Below, piece by piece: positions 54,411-62,852 of a stretch of DNA of 64,000 bases. The translations under genes were made by a program, and so were the position numbers. The notes beneath the pieces are model-generated. The model ran no database searches and was not told the origin of the DNA. It saw only the letters and a program-made list of their open reading frames with translations. Source of the stretch: Salinisphaera sp. LB1 (GTDB lineage Bacteria > Pseudomonadota > Gammaproteobacteria > Nevskiales > Salinisphaeraceae); the NCBI RefSeq assembly GCF_003177035.1, contig NZ_CP029488.1, forward strand, positions 1,240,001 to 1,304,000. Reading direction: 5' to 3'. Every line of letters starts with the position of its first letter. Position 1 is the first letter of the stretch.

Positions 54411-55460
54411 CTATTCGAAATGCGCGCGCCAGCGCTGTACGGCGACCTGTTCCTTGACCAGTTCGAGAACCTCGATGGTGACATCGCGAATCTCCGAGGA
54501 GGCCGCGCCGACCTCCTGGGCCAGCAACCGCTCGATGGCCGCCTCGACGAGGTTGCCCACGAGCGCGTCGAATTCCTCCGAGGACAGCCCGTCCACGGCT
54601 TCGTCGAGCACCTGGTTGACCGTGTCGCGGATAGCGTCATCGATGGCCTCGGAAACATAACGCCCCAGCATCGGCACGCGTTCCAGGTTGTTCAGCGCCG
54701 GATTGGCATCCGCGGCCCGGCCCACGATACGACCGAGATAGGCCTGGATCTGATCGCGATTGCCGCGGTAGGCCGCCACGATCGCGTACTCCAGCTGGGC
54801 GCTGGCCGCACGGGTCAACGGACGGCGCCGCGGCGCGATCACATCGCGCACGATCCGGCGCGAGAGTTGCTGGCCGCCGGACTTCATCTCGTCCTGCACG
54901 CCGGTCAGTACCTTGAGTACGACCCGGTCCGAGATCTCCTCGACCACGATGTCGTAGTACACCATCAGCTGGCGATAGAGCCACCCGCCGCGGATATCGA
55001 TTACGCCGAGCCGTTGCAGGCGCATCACGATCGAGATCACGCGCAGCGCGCGCAGAAAACGAAAACCGGCCACCGGGATGCAGCCGAGCACGTCGAACCA
55101 GCGCGCGAACGGATAGAAATACCAGCGCGGGTAGCGCTGCTGCACGATCGCCAACACCCAGCCCGCCAGCACGTCGAGCACGAACACGCTGACGAACGCC
55201 AGATCGATGGCGGTGAAATTCCGGTGCACATGCTGCGCATACCAATCGTGGGCACTGGGCCAGACCGCGCCGACGGCATGGCCCACCGGCGCGATGGCGA
55301 ACAGCGTGTCGAAGATGATCAACGCCAGGTTGATCGTCACCAGCCCGATGATGGCCAGATCCCAGAGCAGCAGCAGGCGCTCGGTCAGGCTGCGATCGCC
55401 CGAGACCACGGCGAACGGGTCCGGTGTCTCGCGACGGCCGACGTGTTCGCTCAGGCTCAT
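54411..55460 (-). CDS. Membrane protein with S4-like helix (ion-transport-like)
   Basis: A 349-residue protein. Hydrophobic segments are about 29-56, 82-106 and 118-145. The last resembles an ion channel voltage-sensor S4: Arg at 134, 137, 140, 147 and 150, spaced by threes. No selectivity-filter motif (TVGYG-like) is visible. A long soluble C-terminal part (about 150-349) is rich in acidic and Ala/Val helices (TVNQVLDEAVDGLSSEEFDA). The ATG overlaps the patatin gene stop (ATGA), so the two are coupled. Function is unclear. Confidence 0.75.
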   Translation of the reverse strand: MSLSEHVGRRETPDPFAVVSGDRSLTERLLLLWDLAIIGLVTINLALIIFDTLFAIAPVGHAVGAVWPSAHDWYAQHVHRNFTAIDLAFVSVFVLDVLAGWVLAIVQQRYPRWYFYPFARWFDVLGCIPVAGFRFLRALRVISIVMRLQRLGVIDIRGGWLYRQLMVYYDIVVEEISDRVVLKVLTGVQDEMKSGGQQLSRRIVRDVIAPRRRPLTRAASAQLEYAIVAAYRGNRDQIQAYLGRIVGRAADANPALNNLERVPMLGRYVSEAIDDAIRDTVNQVLDEAVDGLSSEEFDALVGNLVEAAIERLLAQEVGAASSEIRDVTIEVLELVKEQVAVQRWRAHFE

Positions 55461-56959
55461 CGCGCCCCCGGGGCCGCGTCGAGCGTCGCCGGTGCCAGCA
55501 TGGCGCGCACTTCCGGCAGTTTTTCCTGCATGGCCTGCCGCCCCCACGCCACGGCCAGTTCGAGCCCGGCCCGGCCGGGCACCAGATTCGTCGGCGACAA
55601 GGTGCGCTGGAAGCGCACCATCGTATCCGCATAGACCCGGTTCACCCGCATCTGGCGCTGCACGGTCTGGGTGATCGGCCAGAGCCAGAGGTTCTTCGGA
55701 TCGACATGCGGCAGGAAACAGTCGAAGGCGAGGTAATAACCGTTGCGGGTGCCGCCGGCGCGGCCCGCCGCCACACCGCGCCAGGCCGCGCGGGTGGGCA
55801 CGTTGTCGGCGACACCGCCATCCACCAGCGCCACGAGTTCGTGATACGCCATGAGGTGCGAAAGAATTTCGCGCGTCGACCCGGCGCGCGCGCCCGGCTC
55901 GTATTGCAGGATCGAGGGCACCGCCGCCGAGAAACCGGCCGCATCCACCGCATGCAGCGATCGCGTGGTGGTATCGCGGCCGAGCACGATCGGCACCACC
56001 ATGTCGCTGCGAAAGAACTGCAGGATGCGCGTCAGCCGCGAGGCCACGCGCACGGGTAACGGCAGCAGACGCGCCGCGCGTGCTTCCCCGGCCCGGATTT
56101 CGGGCGACAGACGTTCATACGAATGGCGCTTCAACCCGGCGACGATCACGTCCAGCGGGATATCCAGCTCGTCCAGGCGCAGCGGGCGGCGCAGATTGCC
56201 GGTGGCAAACCGTTGATGCAGCGCGGTCAGATGCAGGTGGAACAGGCCGCCCAGACAGAATTCGCTGCGCCGCCGGCGCGCGGCCGAATAGATATCGCTC
56301 TTTTTCAGTCCGGCGGCGAAATCGATGTGCTCGTCGATATCCGCGTAGCGGTGCTGGGCCCGCATTAGACCGAGGATCGCACCCATCGAGTTACCAACGA
56401 TGTAGTCGGGTACCAACCCGGCCTCGGCCAGGCAGGCGAAGGCGCCGGCATAGACATAGCCGCCCCCGCCGCCCCCGCCGGCGACAACCACCAGCGCGCG
56501 CTGGCCGGCCTCGCGATCGAGCGCGGCCGCGTCGAAATCGTCGCGATGCGTATCCAGCAGGGCAGCGCGTACGCGTGCGGCGCGCGAACGGGCCACGCCG
56601 GCCGCCTCGCGCGCGATTGCCAGCTTGTCCTCGACCGGCGACGGCAGGCGTAGCGGATCGTGCAGATGATTGAGCAGCCAGTCGCGCAGCGGCAGCACCG
56701 GGGCCATATCGATATCGACCTCCGAGCCGTCCGGCTGATTGAACGGCCGGAAACGCCCGAGCCGCGCCAGGCCGATGGCATAGCGTAGATTCTGGTAGTC
56801 GGCATCGGGCAGGAGATTCGGACGCTCGAGCCGGGCGCGAACCAGCGACCGTTCCATTCGATGCAACGCCAGACGTGCTCGATCCTCGGCATGATCCGGC
56901 AGGGACAGCGCCCGCCGCGCACGGCGCACTTTGGGCGCATCGGATCGACGCCTCACCAT
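55457..56959 (-). CDS. Patatin-like phospholipase
   Basis: A 500-residue protein. The oxyanion stretch GGGGGGG (161-167), the nucleophile motif GNSMG (Ser191) and the catalytic Asp in VDGG (near 391) form the patatin dyad. About 150 residues of unknown helical sequence precede the domain, as in larger bacterial patatins. It would hydrolyse acyl chains from phospholipids. It is translationally coupled to the S4-like membrane protein. No nucleotide cyclase or toxin partner is nearby. Confidence 0.88.
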   Translation of the reverse strand: MVRRRSDAPKVRRARRALSLPDHAEDRARLALHRMERSLVRARLERPNLLPDADYQNLRYAIGLARLGRFRPFNQPDGSEVDIDMAPVLPLRDWLLNHLHDPLRLPSPVEDKLAIAREAAGVARSRAARVRAALLDTHRDDFDAAALDREAGQRALVVVAGGGGGGGYVYAGAFACLAEAGLVPDYIVGNSMGAILGLMRAQHRYADIDEHIDFAAGLKKSDIYSAARRRRSEFCLGGLFHLHLTALHQRFATGNLRRPLRLDELDIPLDVIVAGLKRHSYERLSPEIRAGEARAARLLPLPVRVASRLTRILQFFRSDMVVPIVLGRDTTTRSLHAVDAAGFSAAVPSILQYEPGARAGSTREILSHLMAYHELVALVDGGVADNVPTRAAWRGVAAGRAGGTRNGYYLAFDCFLPHVDPKNLWLWPITQTVQRQMRVNRVYADTMVRFQRTLSPTNLVPGRAGLELAVAWGRQAMQEKLPEVRAMLAPATLDAAPGAR

Positions 56960-57034
56960 CTCAATGACCGCGCGGCGGTCGCCGCCAGCGTTTGGGCTCG
57001 CCCCCTGCGACGCACGCCCGGGCCCGGGCGTCGA

Positions 57035-57493
57035 CTAGCAACACAGCGTAGCGGTCTTTTCCATAAATCGCTGATGATAATCCTCGGCGCCATAGAGGGC
57101 CCGCAGCGGCTCGATTTCGCTCACAACCGGCCGGCTCCGTTGCGTCGGATGCGCGTCCCGGCTGGCCCGCGCTGCGGCGCGCTCGGCATCGCCGTGGGTG
57201 AACATCGCCGACCGATACGGGCGTCCCACGTCCGCGCCCTGTCGATCCCGGGTGTCCGGATCGTGATGCTGCCAGCACACATCCAGCCCTACCGTGTAAC
57301 CGATGCGCTCCGGGTCGTACGACTCCTGCACCACTTCGGCGCGGCCGGTGAGACCGGCGCCGACTTGCGGGCCGACTGGATTCAGCGCATCGCCGCCAAC
57401 GTAGCCCACCGCCGTAGCCGCAACCCCGTGGATGCGGCGCAAGATCCGCTCCCGCTTCCAGAGGCATCCCATCGCAAATGTTGCGACAGCCAT
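57035..57493 (-). CDS. msrA: Peptide methionine sulfoxide reductase MsrA
   Basis: A 152-residue MsrA. The active site reads GCLWKRE, with Cys9 and the conserved Glu but Leu in place of the usual Phe of GCFW. VGYVGGDALNP, AEVVQESYDPERIGY and YRSAMFTHGDAER match the family, and the recycling Cys may be the CC at the end. It reduces methionine-S-sulfoxide in proteins. The stop codon follows directly after the Cys pair. Confidence 0.88.
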   Translation of the reverse strand: MAVATFAMGCLWKRERILRRIHGVAATAVGYVGGDALNPVGPQVGAGLTGRAEVVQESYDPERIGYTVGLDVCWQHHDPDTRDRQGADVGRPYRSAMFTHGDAERAAARASRDAHPTQRSRPVVSEIEPLRALYGAEDYHQRFMEKTATLCC

Positions 57494-57561
57494 GATCGAC
57501 CTCTCGTTGATGGCGAGTCGATGGCATCATCATAGCGTACGCTGGGTGGCAATCGCCCACA

Positions 57562-58572
57562 TCAGCTGTCCTCGCGCTCCGGGCCGTCGGCATAATCCGT
57601 GACCAGCGGCTCGGCCGTGATGCCGCGCTGGCGCAGATACGACACCAGTACATCCGTGCGGCCATGGGTCGCGAGTACGCGGCGGGCACCGGTGGCCTTG
57701 ATGGTATCGATCAGCCCCGGCCAGTCGGCATGATCCGACAGCACGAAACCCCGATCGTAGCCGCGCCGGCGGCGGTTGCCGCGAATCCGCATCCAGCCCG
57801 AGGCAAATCCGCTGCGATGCTCGCCGAAACGGCGCATCCAGCGCGAACCGGCCGCCGAGGGCGGCGCCAGCGCCAGTGCCGTGGACCAATCACGATCCTT
57901 GGGCTGCGCCGAAACCGGTTCGGTGGCCAGCATTTCGATACCGGCCGCGCGATAAACCTGCGTCAGGGGCACCAGCGCGCCGTGTAGAAACGCCCTTTCC
58001 GCCGGCAGATCATCGCGCTGGCCCAGTTCGGCCAATAACCGCTGGGCCTTGCCGAGCGCATAACAGAACAGCACGCTGGCCCGCCCGGCGGCGGCGTTGT
58101 CGCGCCACCAGGCGGCCACCTCCCGCGCCACCTCGGCGCTGGACGACCAGCGATAGACCGGCAGCGCAAACGTGGCCTCGGTAATGAAGGTATCGCAGGG
58201 CACGAGCTCGAAATCGGCGCAGGTGGGGTCATGCGCCCGTTTGTAATCGCCGGACGCCACCCATACCTCGCCGCCCGCTTCGACCCGGATCTGGGCCGAA
58301 CCGAGGATGTGCCCCGCCGGATGGAACGACACCTGCGCGTCGCCGAAACGCAGCGATTCGCCGTAGGCAACGCCGGAACAATCGATGTCGGCGCCCAGCC
58401 GATGCCGCAACAACGCCTCGCCGGGCGCCGCCGTCCAGTAGCGCCCGTGCCCGGGGCGGGCGTGATCGGCATGCGCATGCGTGATCAACGCGCGTTCGAC
58501 CGGCCGCCACGGATCGATGTAGAAATCCCCGGCCCTGCAATACAGACCGCGTTCGGTCGGCTTGATCAGCAT
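57562..58572 (-). CDS. Ligase-associated DNA exonuclease (metallo-beta-lactamase fold)
   Basis: A 336-residue beta-lactamase-fold nuclease. The metal site shows in THAHADHARPGHG, FHPAGHILGSAQI and VASGDYKRAHDP; the C-terminal part is GFVLSDHADWPGLIDTIKAT. This matches proteins found beside ATP-dependent DNA ligases in DNA-repair clusters. No ligase is in the window. The first residues MLIKPTERGLYCRAGDFYID are typical. Confidence 0.88.
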   Translation of the reverse strand: MLIKPTERGLYCRAGDFYIDPWRPVERALITHAHADHARPGHGRYWTAAPGEALLRHRLGADIDCSGVAYGESLRFGDAQVSFHPAGHILGSAQIRVEAGGEVWVASGDYKRAHDPTCADFELVPCDTFITEATFALPVYRWSSSAEVAREVAAWWRDNAAAGRASVLFCYALGKAQRLLAELGQRDDLPAERAFLHGALVPLTQVYRAAGIEMLATEPVSAQPKDRDWSTALALAPPSAAGSRWMRRFGEHRSGFASGWMRIRGNRRRRGYDRGFVLSDHADWPGLIDTIKATGARRVLATHGRTDVLVSYLRQRGITAEPLVTDYADGPEREDS

Positions 58573-59021
58573 GCTGGATACACGTCTCTCGTTGCGTCGG
58601 CCGGAATTGGCAGGCCAGTGTAAGCCGCTGCGGTGAAAGGTAAAAAAAATTGGTCATCACCAGTGCGTATGGAAACGCGGCATTAAAGTTTTTTATCCGC
58701 AGGGATTTAAATTGCTAGTACATTAGTGGTATGTTGATAACGCGAATAACTAGGGAGTTCGCGGACTACTTGCCACGGGGGCAATTCGTTGGACGTCGAA
58801 ATCGGTTGCGATCTGTTGCTTTGGCCAGCGTCGTGTGTCGATCGCGATCGTCGATCGGCCGGCCGGATCAGGGCCGCTGGGGCGGATCCTGACACCGATC
58901 GCTCATCCGTCGCAGTAGTCGTGGGTCGCCATTGCCATTTTGCGGCGGTAGCGCCAAACGATTCGCAAATCCGAGCGCCTCGTTCGGCACAATGCTTTTT
59001 AAAAAGGGAGTAGGGAGAATA
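58573..59021. other. Intergenic region upstream of the porin gene
   Basis: About 450 bases. A marked AT-rich stretch at 58640-58760 includes TTGCTA-N17-TGATAA (about 58710-58739), a weak sigma-70-like pair. No gene is seen. The porin leader has GGGAGTAGGGAG just before its ATG. Confidence 0.4.
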
Positions 59022-60389
59022 ATGATGCGTCAACATCCAGCCAAGACCCTGGCACTCGCCGTGTGCGGTTGCACCGCGCTGTGGTCGGTACAGGCCGCCG
59101 CCAACAGCAGTGTCAGCCAGCCCACCCTGCAACAGCTGCAGGATCAGATCCAGCAGCTGCAGCAGCAGGTGCAGGACATGAAGACCCAGCAGGAACAGCA
59201 GTTAAAAGGCGAGACACCGGCCAACACAAGCTCGCAGTCTTCCGGCCCGACCAAGAAGCTCACCATCGGCGGTGGTGTGGTCGCGGAATACCAGAAGAAG
59301 AATTACGGCGGTAACAATGCCGGTGCCGGGGATCTGATCCTCGACTACTTCGACCTGAACGTGGCCGGCCAGTACGGCAAGCTCACCTACGCCGCCGATT
59401 ATCGCTGGTCCAACGTGAACTTCAATAAGGGGCAGTATCTGCATAACGCCTGGGCCGCGTACGACTTCGGCCCCAACGACAACAGCCAGGTCAAGGGCGG
59501 CATGTTCCAGGTGCCCTTCGGCAACCTGCCGTACGGCTACCAGTCGTTCTGGGGCAACCTGAACTACTATGCCGGCTTCACCGACAACCAGGCCGCCGGC
59601 ATCGGGTACAAGTACGAGAATAACGGCTGGCGCTTCGACCTGGATGCCTTCAAGAATCAGGGCCTTGGCCAGCAGACCACCTACGCCGCCAACCCGAACA
59701 GCAGCAGCACCACCAATAACAACGGCACGCCCAACGACAAGACCGACGATTTCACGGTTAGCGGCGCCCGTCTGGTCAACGGCGGTAACGCCCGTCTGGG
59801 CCGCACTATCAAGCTGAACGGCGGCAATACGCTGAACCTGTCGGTCGCGGGCCGCGGTGGCGAGCTCGAGTACACCGACACCAACGGCAACACCCAGTAC
59901 GGCACCCGCTGGGCCGGTACCCTGGCCGCCGAGGCCGACCTGGGCAACTGGGTGCTGCAGGGCCAGTTCGTCGACTACAAGTACAACATCCCGAGTGATA
60001 TCGCTGGGGGGCGGACGCAGACTGTACCGTTCGAGGATTATGGCTACGGCTATCGGATGCCGGCCAAGGGTCAGTTGTACTCGGCCAGCGTGGGACGGAC
60101 GTTCAACGTCAGCAATATGGGCCCGATCAGCAGCTTCGAAGTCTATAACGACTACGGCTATCTGCACTCCGGCTACGGCGACTACGACAACACGGGCGCC
60201 CGTATCGGCGACGTCCAGGAAAACACCACCGGCATCGCCATGTTCGCCGGCCCGGTGGATATCTGGGCAGAGTGGATCGAGGCCAAGAACGGCGGCATGG
60301 CTTTCGTCGGCCAGAACGACGGCGACTGGCACGGCCGCTTCAATCTGACCGCCGCCTTCTACTTCGACGGCGATCTGATCAAGAAGTAA
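59022..60389 (+). CDS. Outer-membrane porin with N-terminal coiled coil
   Basis: A 455-residue exported protein. After a signal peptide (1-27) comes a Gln-rich helix with heptad spacing (LQQLQDQIQQLQQQVQDMKT, about 35-55), likely a periplasmic trimeric coiled coil. A beta-rich barrel follows, with alternating aromatic and polar residues (KLTYAADYRWSNVNFN, NNGWRFDLDAFKNQGL) and many Asn/Gly loops. Relatives are carbohydrate- or phosphate-selective porins. The C-terminus ends GDLIKK, lacking the usual final Phe. A second ATG (59025) overlaps the first. Confidence 0.85.
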   Translation: MMRQHPAKTLALAVCGCTALWSVQAAANSSVSQPTLQQLQDQIQQLQQQVQDMKTQQEQQLKGETPANTSSQSSGPTKKLTIGGGVVAEYQKKNYGGNNAGAGDLILDYFDLNVAGQYGKLTYAADYRWSNVNFNKGQYLHNAWAAYDFGPNDNSQVKGGMFQVPFGNLPYGYQSFWGNLNYYAGFTDNQAAGIGYKYENNGWRFDLDAFKNQGLGQQTTYAANPNSSSTTNNNGTPNDKTDDFTVSGARLVNGGNARLGRTIKLNGGNTLNLSVAGRGGELEYTDTNGNTQYGTRWAGTLAAEADLGNWVLQGQFVDYKYNIPSDIAGGRTQTVPFEDYGYGYRMPAKGQLYSASVGRTFNVSNMGPISSFEVYNDYGYLHSGYGDYDNTGARIGDVQENTTGIAMFAGPVDIWAEWIEAKNGGMAFVGQNDGDWHGRFNLTAAFYFDGDLIKK

Positions 60390-60435
60390 GTGCGATCCCG
60401 CAACCGTCCGGCTCGCCGGGCGGTTCGCCGGACTT

Positions 60436-60464
60436 AAAGCGGGCGCTTCGGCGCCCGCTTTTTT
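60436..60464 (+). terminator. Intrinsic terminator of the porin gene
   Basis: AAGCGGGCGC and GCGCCCGCTT pair over the tetraloop TTCG and are followed by six Ts: a strong rho-independent terminator. Confidence 0.92.
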
Positions 60465-60528
60465 GTGCCCACGACAAACGCGCCGGGGCGTCACCGACCA
60501 CAGCTGTTCCTATTGCCCGAAGGCATCT

Positions 60529-60713
60529 ATCCACAGATTGCACAGATTGCGCAGATTACGCAGATTTTTAAGAGGTGGCTGCGAAGTACGCTTCCTCGGC
60601 ATGACGCGAGCGCACGCAATACAAGCGTTCGGCCTATTTTTGATCCGCGTTAATCTGCGCCGATCTGCGGACAAGCATTATTTTCTAATCTGTGAAATCT
60701 GCGGATAAACCCG
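60529..60713. repeat. CAGATT palindromic repeat, unit 1
   Basis: The left arm (60529-60568) repeats CAGATT at 7-9 base steps (CCACAGATT, GCACAGATT, GCGCAGATT, ACGCAGATT). After a spacer the right arm (60641-60713) has AATCTGCG, GATCTGCGG and AATCTGTGAAATCTGCGG. The two arms are inverted copies of one motif. Three more units follow downstream. Confidence 0.8.
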
Positions 60714-60790
60714 CTTCCGGAACACCGCCCGCCTAACAGACCATGACGCGAGAGTAATCGCCCCTCGCGAGCTGATACGGCACAGTTTTT

Positions 60791-60930
60791 CTATCCACAG
60801 ATTACGCAGATTGCACAGATTTCAAGAGGCCTTTGTATGCCCTTGTCCTCGACATGAGGCGCCCAGTCTCGTCATTCACCCGTTTCTTGGCATCTGCGTT
60901 AATCTGCGTCGATCTGCGGATAAATCCACT
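60791..60930. repeat. CAGATT palindromic repeat, unit 2
   Basis: Left arm 60791-60823 (CCACAGATTACGCAGATT, GCACAGATT) and right arm 60890-60925 (CATCTGCGTTAATCTGCG, GATCTGCGGATAA). Its spacer of about 65 bases is nearly identical to that of unit 4. Units are joined by a linker containing GAGTAATCGCCCCTCGCG (60752-60769, 60967-60984 and 62616-62633). Confidence 0.8.
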
Positions 60931-61007
60931 TCCGGAATAACCCCCCGCCCGGGAGACCATGACGCGCGAGTAATCGCCCCTCGCGTGCCGGTACGACGCA
61001 GTTTTCT

Positions 61008-61128
61008 ATCCGCAGATCGACACAGATCACGCAGATGGCGAGGGGGGCGCGGGGGCGATTAGACCGCTCGCCCGGGAAACACCACATACAGACGGGCCAA
61101 GCCGCGATCATGGCGTATTCCTTTTCTC
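61008..61128. repeat. CAGATT palindromic repeat, unit 3, left half (split by the IS)
   Basis: The left arm (CCGCAGATCGACACAGATC, ACGCAGATGG) lies at 61008-61037. The right arm is at 62501-62575. The ISL3-family element inserted in the spacer at 61128/62490, with CTTTTCTC duplicated at both sides. Confidence 0.8.
61121..61128. repeat. Left target-site duplication CTTTTCTC
   Basis: This 8-bp word directly precedes the left end of the insertion element and recurs at 62490-62497 directly after its right end. Eight bases is the usual ISL3 duplication. Confidence 0.9.
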
Positions 61129-62489
61129 GGCTCTTCTGCACTGACATGCGCTAGAGAGGGATGACTGCCGCCGACAAATCCGTTTCAATACAAGCTCCTA
61201 CACAAATACAGAAGGGGTTTGTAGATGGCGGCAACCATCCCAAGTTGGATTGTTGGTCTGCGCGGGCAGTGCGTCAAGGGCGTGGCGTGGGACGAAGCTC
61301 GTGGCACGCTGGTGTTTCACTGCGACCGCGATCGCCGCTTCGTGCCGGTGGATCACCGGAGCGGCGCACGAGGCACCGTCAATCGACGGCTGCGTCGCGA
61401 GGTTCAGGATCTGCCGATCTGGGGCCGCTCAGTGACGCTCTCGATCGCGTACTGTCAGCTCAAGATCGGGGCGACGGATCGCCGTATGGAACGGCTGTCG
61501 TTCGTCGAGCCCGGCCATGGCTTCACACGCCGCTATGCGCGGTTTGTCAGCCAACTGGCTCGGCATATCAGCATCGCCGCCGTCGCGGCTTACACCGGCC
61601 TGGCGTGGCGTACGGTCAAGGCTATGGACGAACGGGCGTTGACGCGTGATCTGCCGGCTCTGGATCCTGGCGCACTGACCGGCCTGCGGCATCTGGGCGT
61701 CGACGAGGTCGCCCGCGCCAAGGGCCATGATTATCTGACCATCGTCTACGACCTCGAGTCCGGCGATCTGGTATGGGTCACCGAGGGCCGTCGCAAGGCC
61801 GGCCTGACGGCGTTTTTCGATCAGCTCGATGAGCCCGTTGCCCAGGGCATCGAGGCCGTAGCCATGGATATGTGGAAGCCCTTTGAACAGGCGGTGGCCG
61901 AGGCGTTGCCGAACGCCGCCATCGTCTTCGATCGCTTCCATGTCATGCAGCAGTATTCGAAGGTGATCGATACCGTCCGCCGAACCGAGTTCAAGCGGGC
62001 AACCCACGCCGACAAGCAGGTCTTGGTTGGCAGCCGTTATCTGCTGCTCAAAAACGCCGAACGCTTGAGCGATAGCCAGGCCGCGCGACTCGATCGGTTG
62101 CTCGCCGTCAATGGCCCGCTCAACGCAGTCTATGCCTTGAAAGAACAGCTCCAGCAACTGTGGCACGCCCCAGCGAGCTTCACCGTCATGGGCCAGCGCC
62201 TGGATGCCTGGTGTGCCTTGGCCGAGGCCACCGGGCTGGCCCCCATGAAACGCTTCGTGGCGATGCTACAGCGGCATCGCACCGGGATCTGCAACTACGC
62301 GGCCCACCCCATCACCACCGCCCGACTCGAAGGCGGCCACGTCGCGATCGGGTTGATCCGTAAACGCGCTCGCGGACTGCTCGATACCGAATACTTCAAA
62401 CTCAAAATCCGGCAAAGCGCAACGCCCGAACCACCCCTTGGCCTGTACGCTCTGACCGGATGATTGGCTCAAACCATGTCACAAGAGCC
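61129..62489 (+). mobile_element. ISL3-family insertion sequence, complete, 1361 bp
   Basis: The ends are GGCTCTT at the left (61129) and its inverse at the right (rightmost AAGAGCC, 62483-62489). Behind each comes TGACATG, displaced five bases further in at the left end, so the inverted repeats are imperfect. The element holds one transposase gene. The 8-bp direct repeat on both sides shows an insertion not yet blurred by mutation. Confidence 0.9.
61225..62463 (+). CDS. ISL3-family transposase
   Basis: A 412-residue transposase. The DDE triad is visible in LGVDEVARAKGHDYLTIVYD, VAMDMWKPFEQAV and TTARLEGGHVAIGLIRKRAR; the middle region FDRFHVMQQYSKVIDTVR is typical. The N-terminal zinc ribbon normally has two Cys pairs, but here only single Cys residues are present (HCDRD, AYCQLK), so this part may be altered. 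The gene is intact and starts at ATG 61225. Confidence 0.93.
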   Translation: MAATIPSWIVGLRGQCVKGVAWDEARGTLVFHCDRDRRFVPVDHRSGARGTVNRRLRREVQDLPIWGRSVTLSIAYCQLKIGATDRRMERLSFVEPGHGFTRRYARFVSQLARHISIAAVAAYTGLAWRTVKAMDERALTRDLPALDPGALTGLRHLGVDEVARAKGHDYLTIVYDLESGDLVWVTEGRRKAGLTAFFDQLDEPVAQGIEAVAMDMWKPFEQAVAEALPNAAIVFDRFHVMQQYSKVIDTVRRTEFKRATHADKQVLVGSRYLLLKNAERLSDSQAARLDRLLAVNGPLNAVYALKEQLQQLWHAPASFTVMGQRLDAWCALAEATGLAPMKRFVAMLQRHRTGICNYAAHPITTARLEGGHVAIGLIRKRARGLLDTEYFKLKIRQSATPEPPLGLYALTG

Positions 62490-62497
62490 CTTTTCTC
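62490..62497. repeat. Right target-site duplication CTTTTCTC
   Basis: Matches 61121-61128 exactly, directly next to the right inverted repeat of the insertion element. Confidence 0.9.
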
Positions 62498-62580
62498 AAG
62501 ATCTGCGCTAATCTGCGTCGATCCGCGGACAAGCATTATTTTCGAATCTGTGAAATCTGCGTAATCTGCGGATAAACCCG
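62498..62580. repeat. CAGATT palindromic repeat, unit 3, right half
   Basis: The right arm of unit 3, beginning AAGATCTGCGCTAATCTGCG, then GATCCGCGGACAAGCATTA and AATCTGTGAAATCTGCG. It matches the right arm of unit 1 (60641-60713) closely. Joining it to 61128 restores a complete unit. Confidence 0.8.
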
Positions 62581-62656
62581 CTTCCGGAACAACCCCGGCC
62601 GGGAAACCATGACACGCGAGTAATCGCCCCTCGCGAGCTGATACGACACATTTGCT

Positions 62657-62830
62657 CTATCCACAGATTACGCAGATCGCACAGATTTCAAGAGGCCGTT
62701 GTATGCCCTTGTCCTCGACATCAGGCACCCAGTCTCGTCATTCACCCGTTTCTTGGCATCCGCGTCAATCTGCGGAAAACACAGTTTTTAATCTGTGGAT
62801 CAACCCGCTTCCGAAACAACACCAGGGTTC
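62657..62830. repeat. CAGATT palindromic repeat, unit 4
   Basis: Left arm 62657-62690 (CCACAGATTACGCAGATC, GCACAGATT) and right arm near 62757-62800 (CATCCGCGTCAATCTGCGG, TTAATCTGTGGATC). The right arm differs most from the others. The unit ends about 20 bases before the purD stop. Confidence 0.75.
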
Positions 62831-62852
62831 GGTTTCGCGAATTGTCCGGCAG

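Noticed and set aside
55457-56959. Patatin as a CBASS (CapV) effector
   Set aside because: No nucleotide cyclase, E1/E2 or other CBASS gene is near; the protein has a long N-terminal extension unlike CapV.
60529-62830. CRISPR array
   Set aside because: Repeats are palindromic arms with conserved linkers, irregular in length, and no cas gene is present; the linkers are repeats, not unique spacers.
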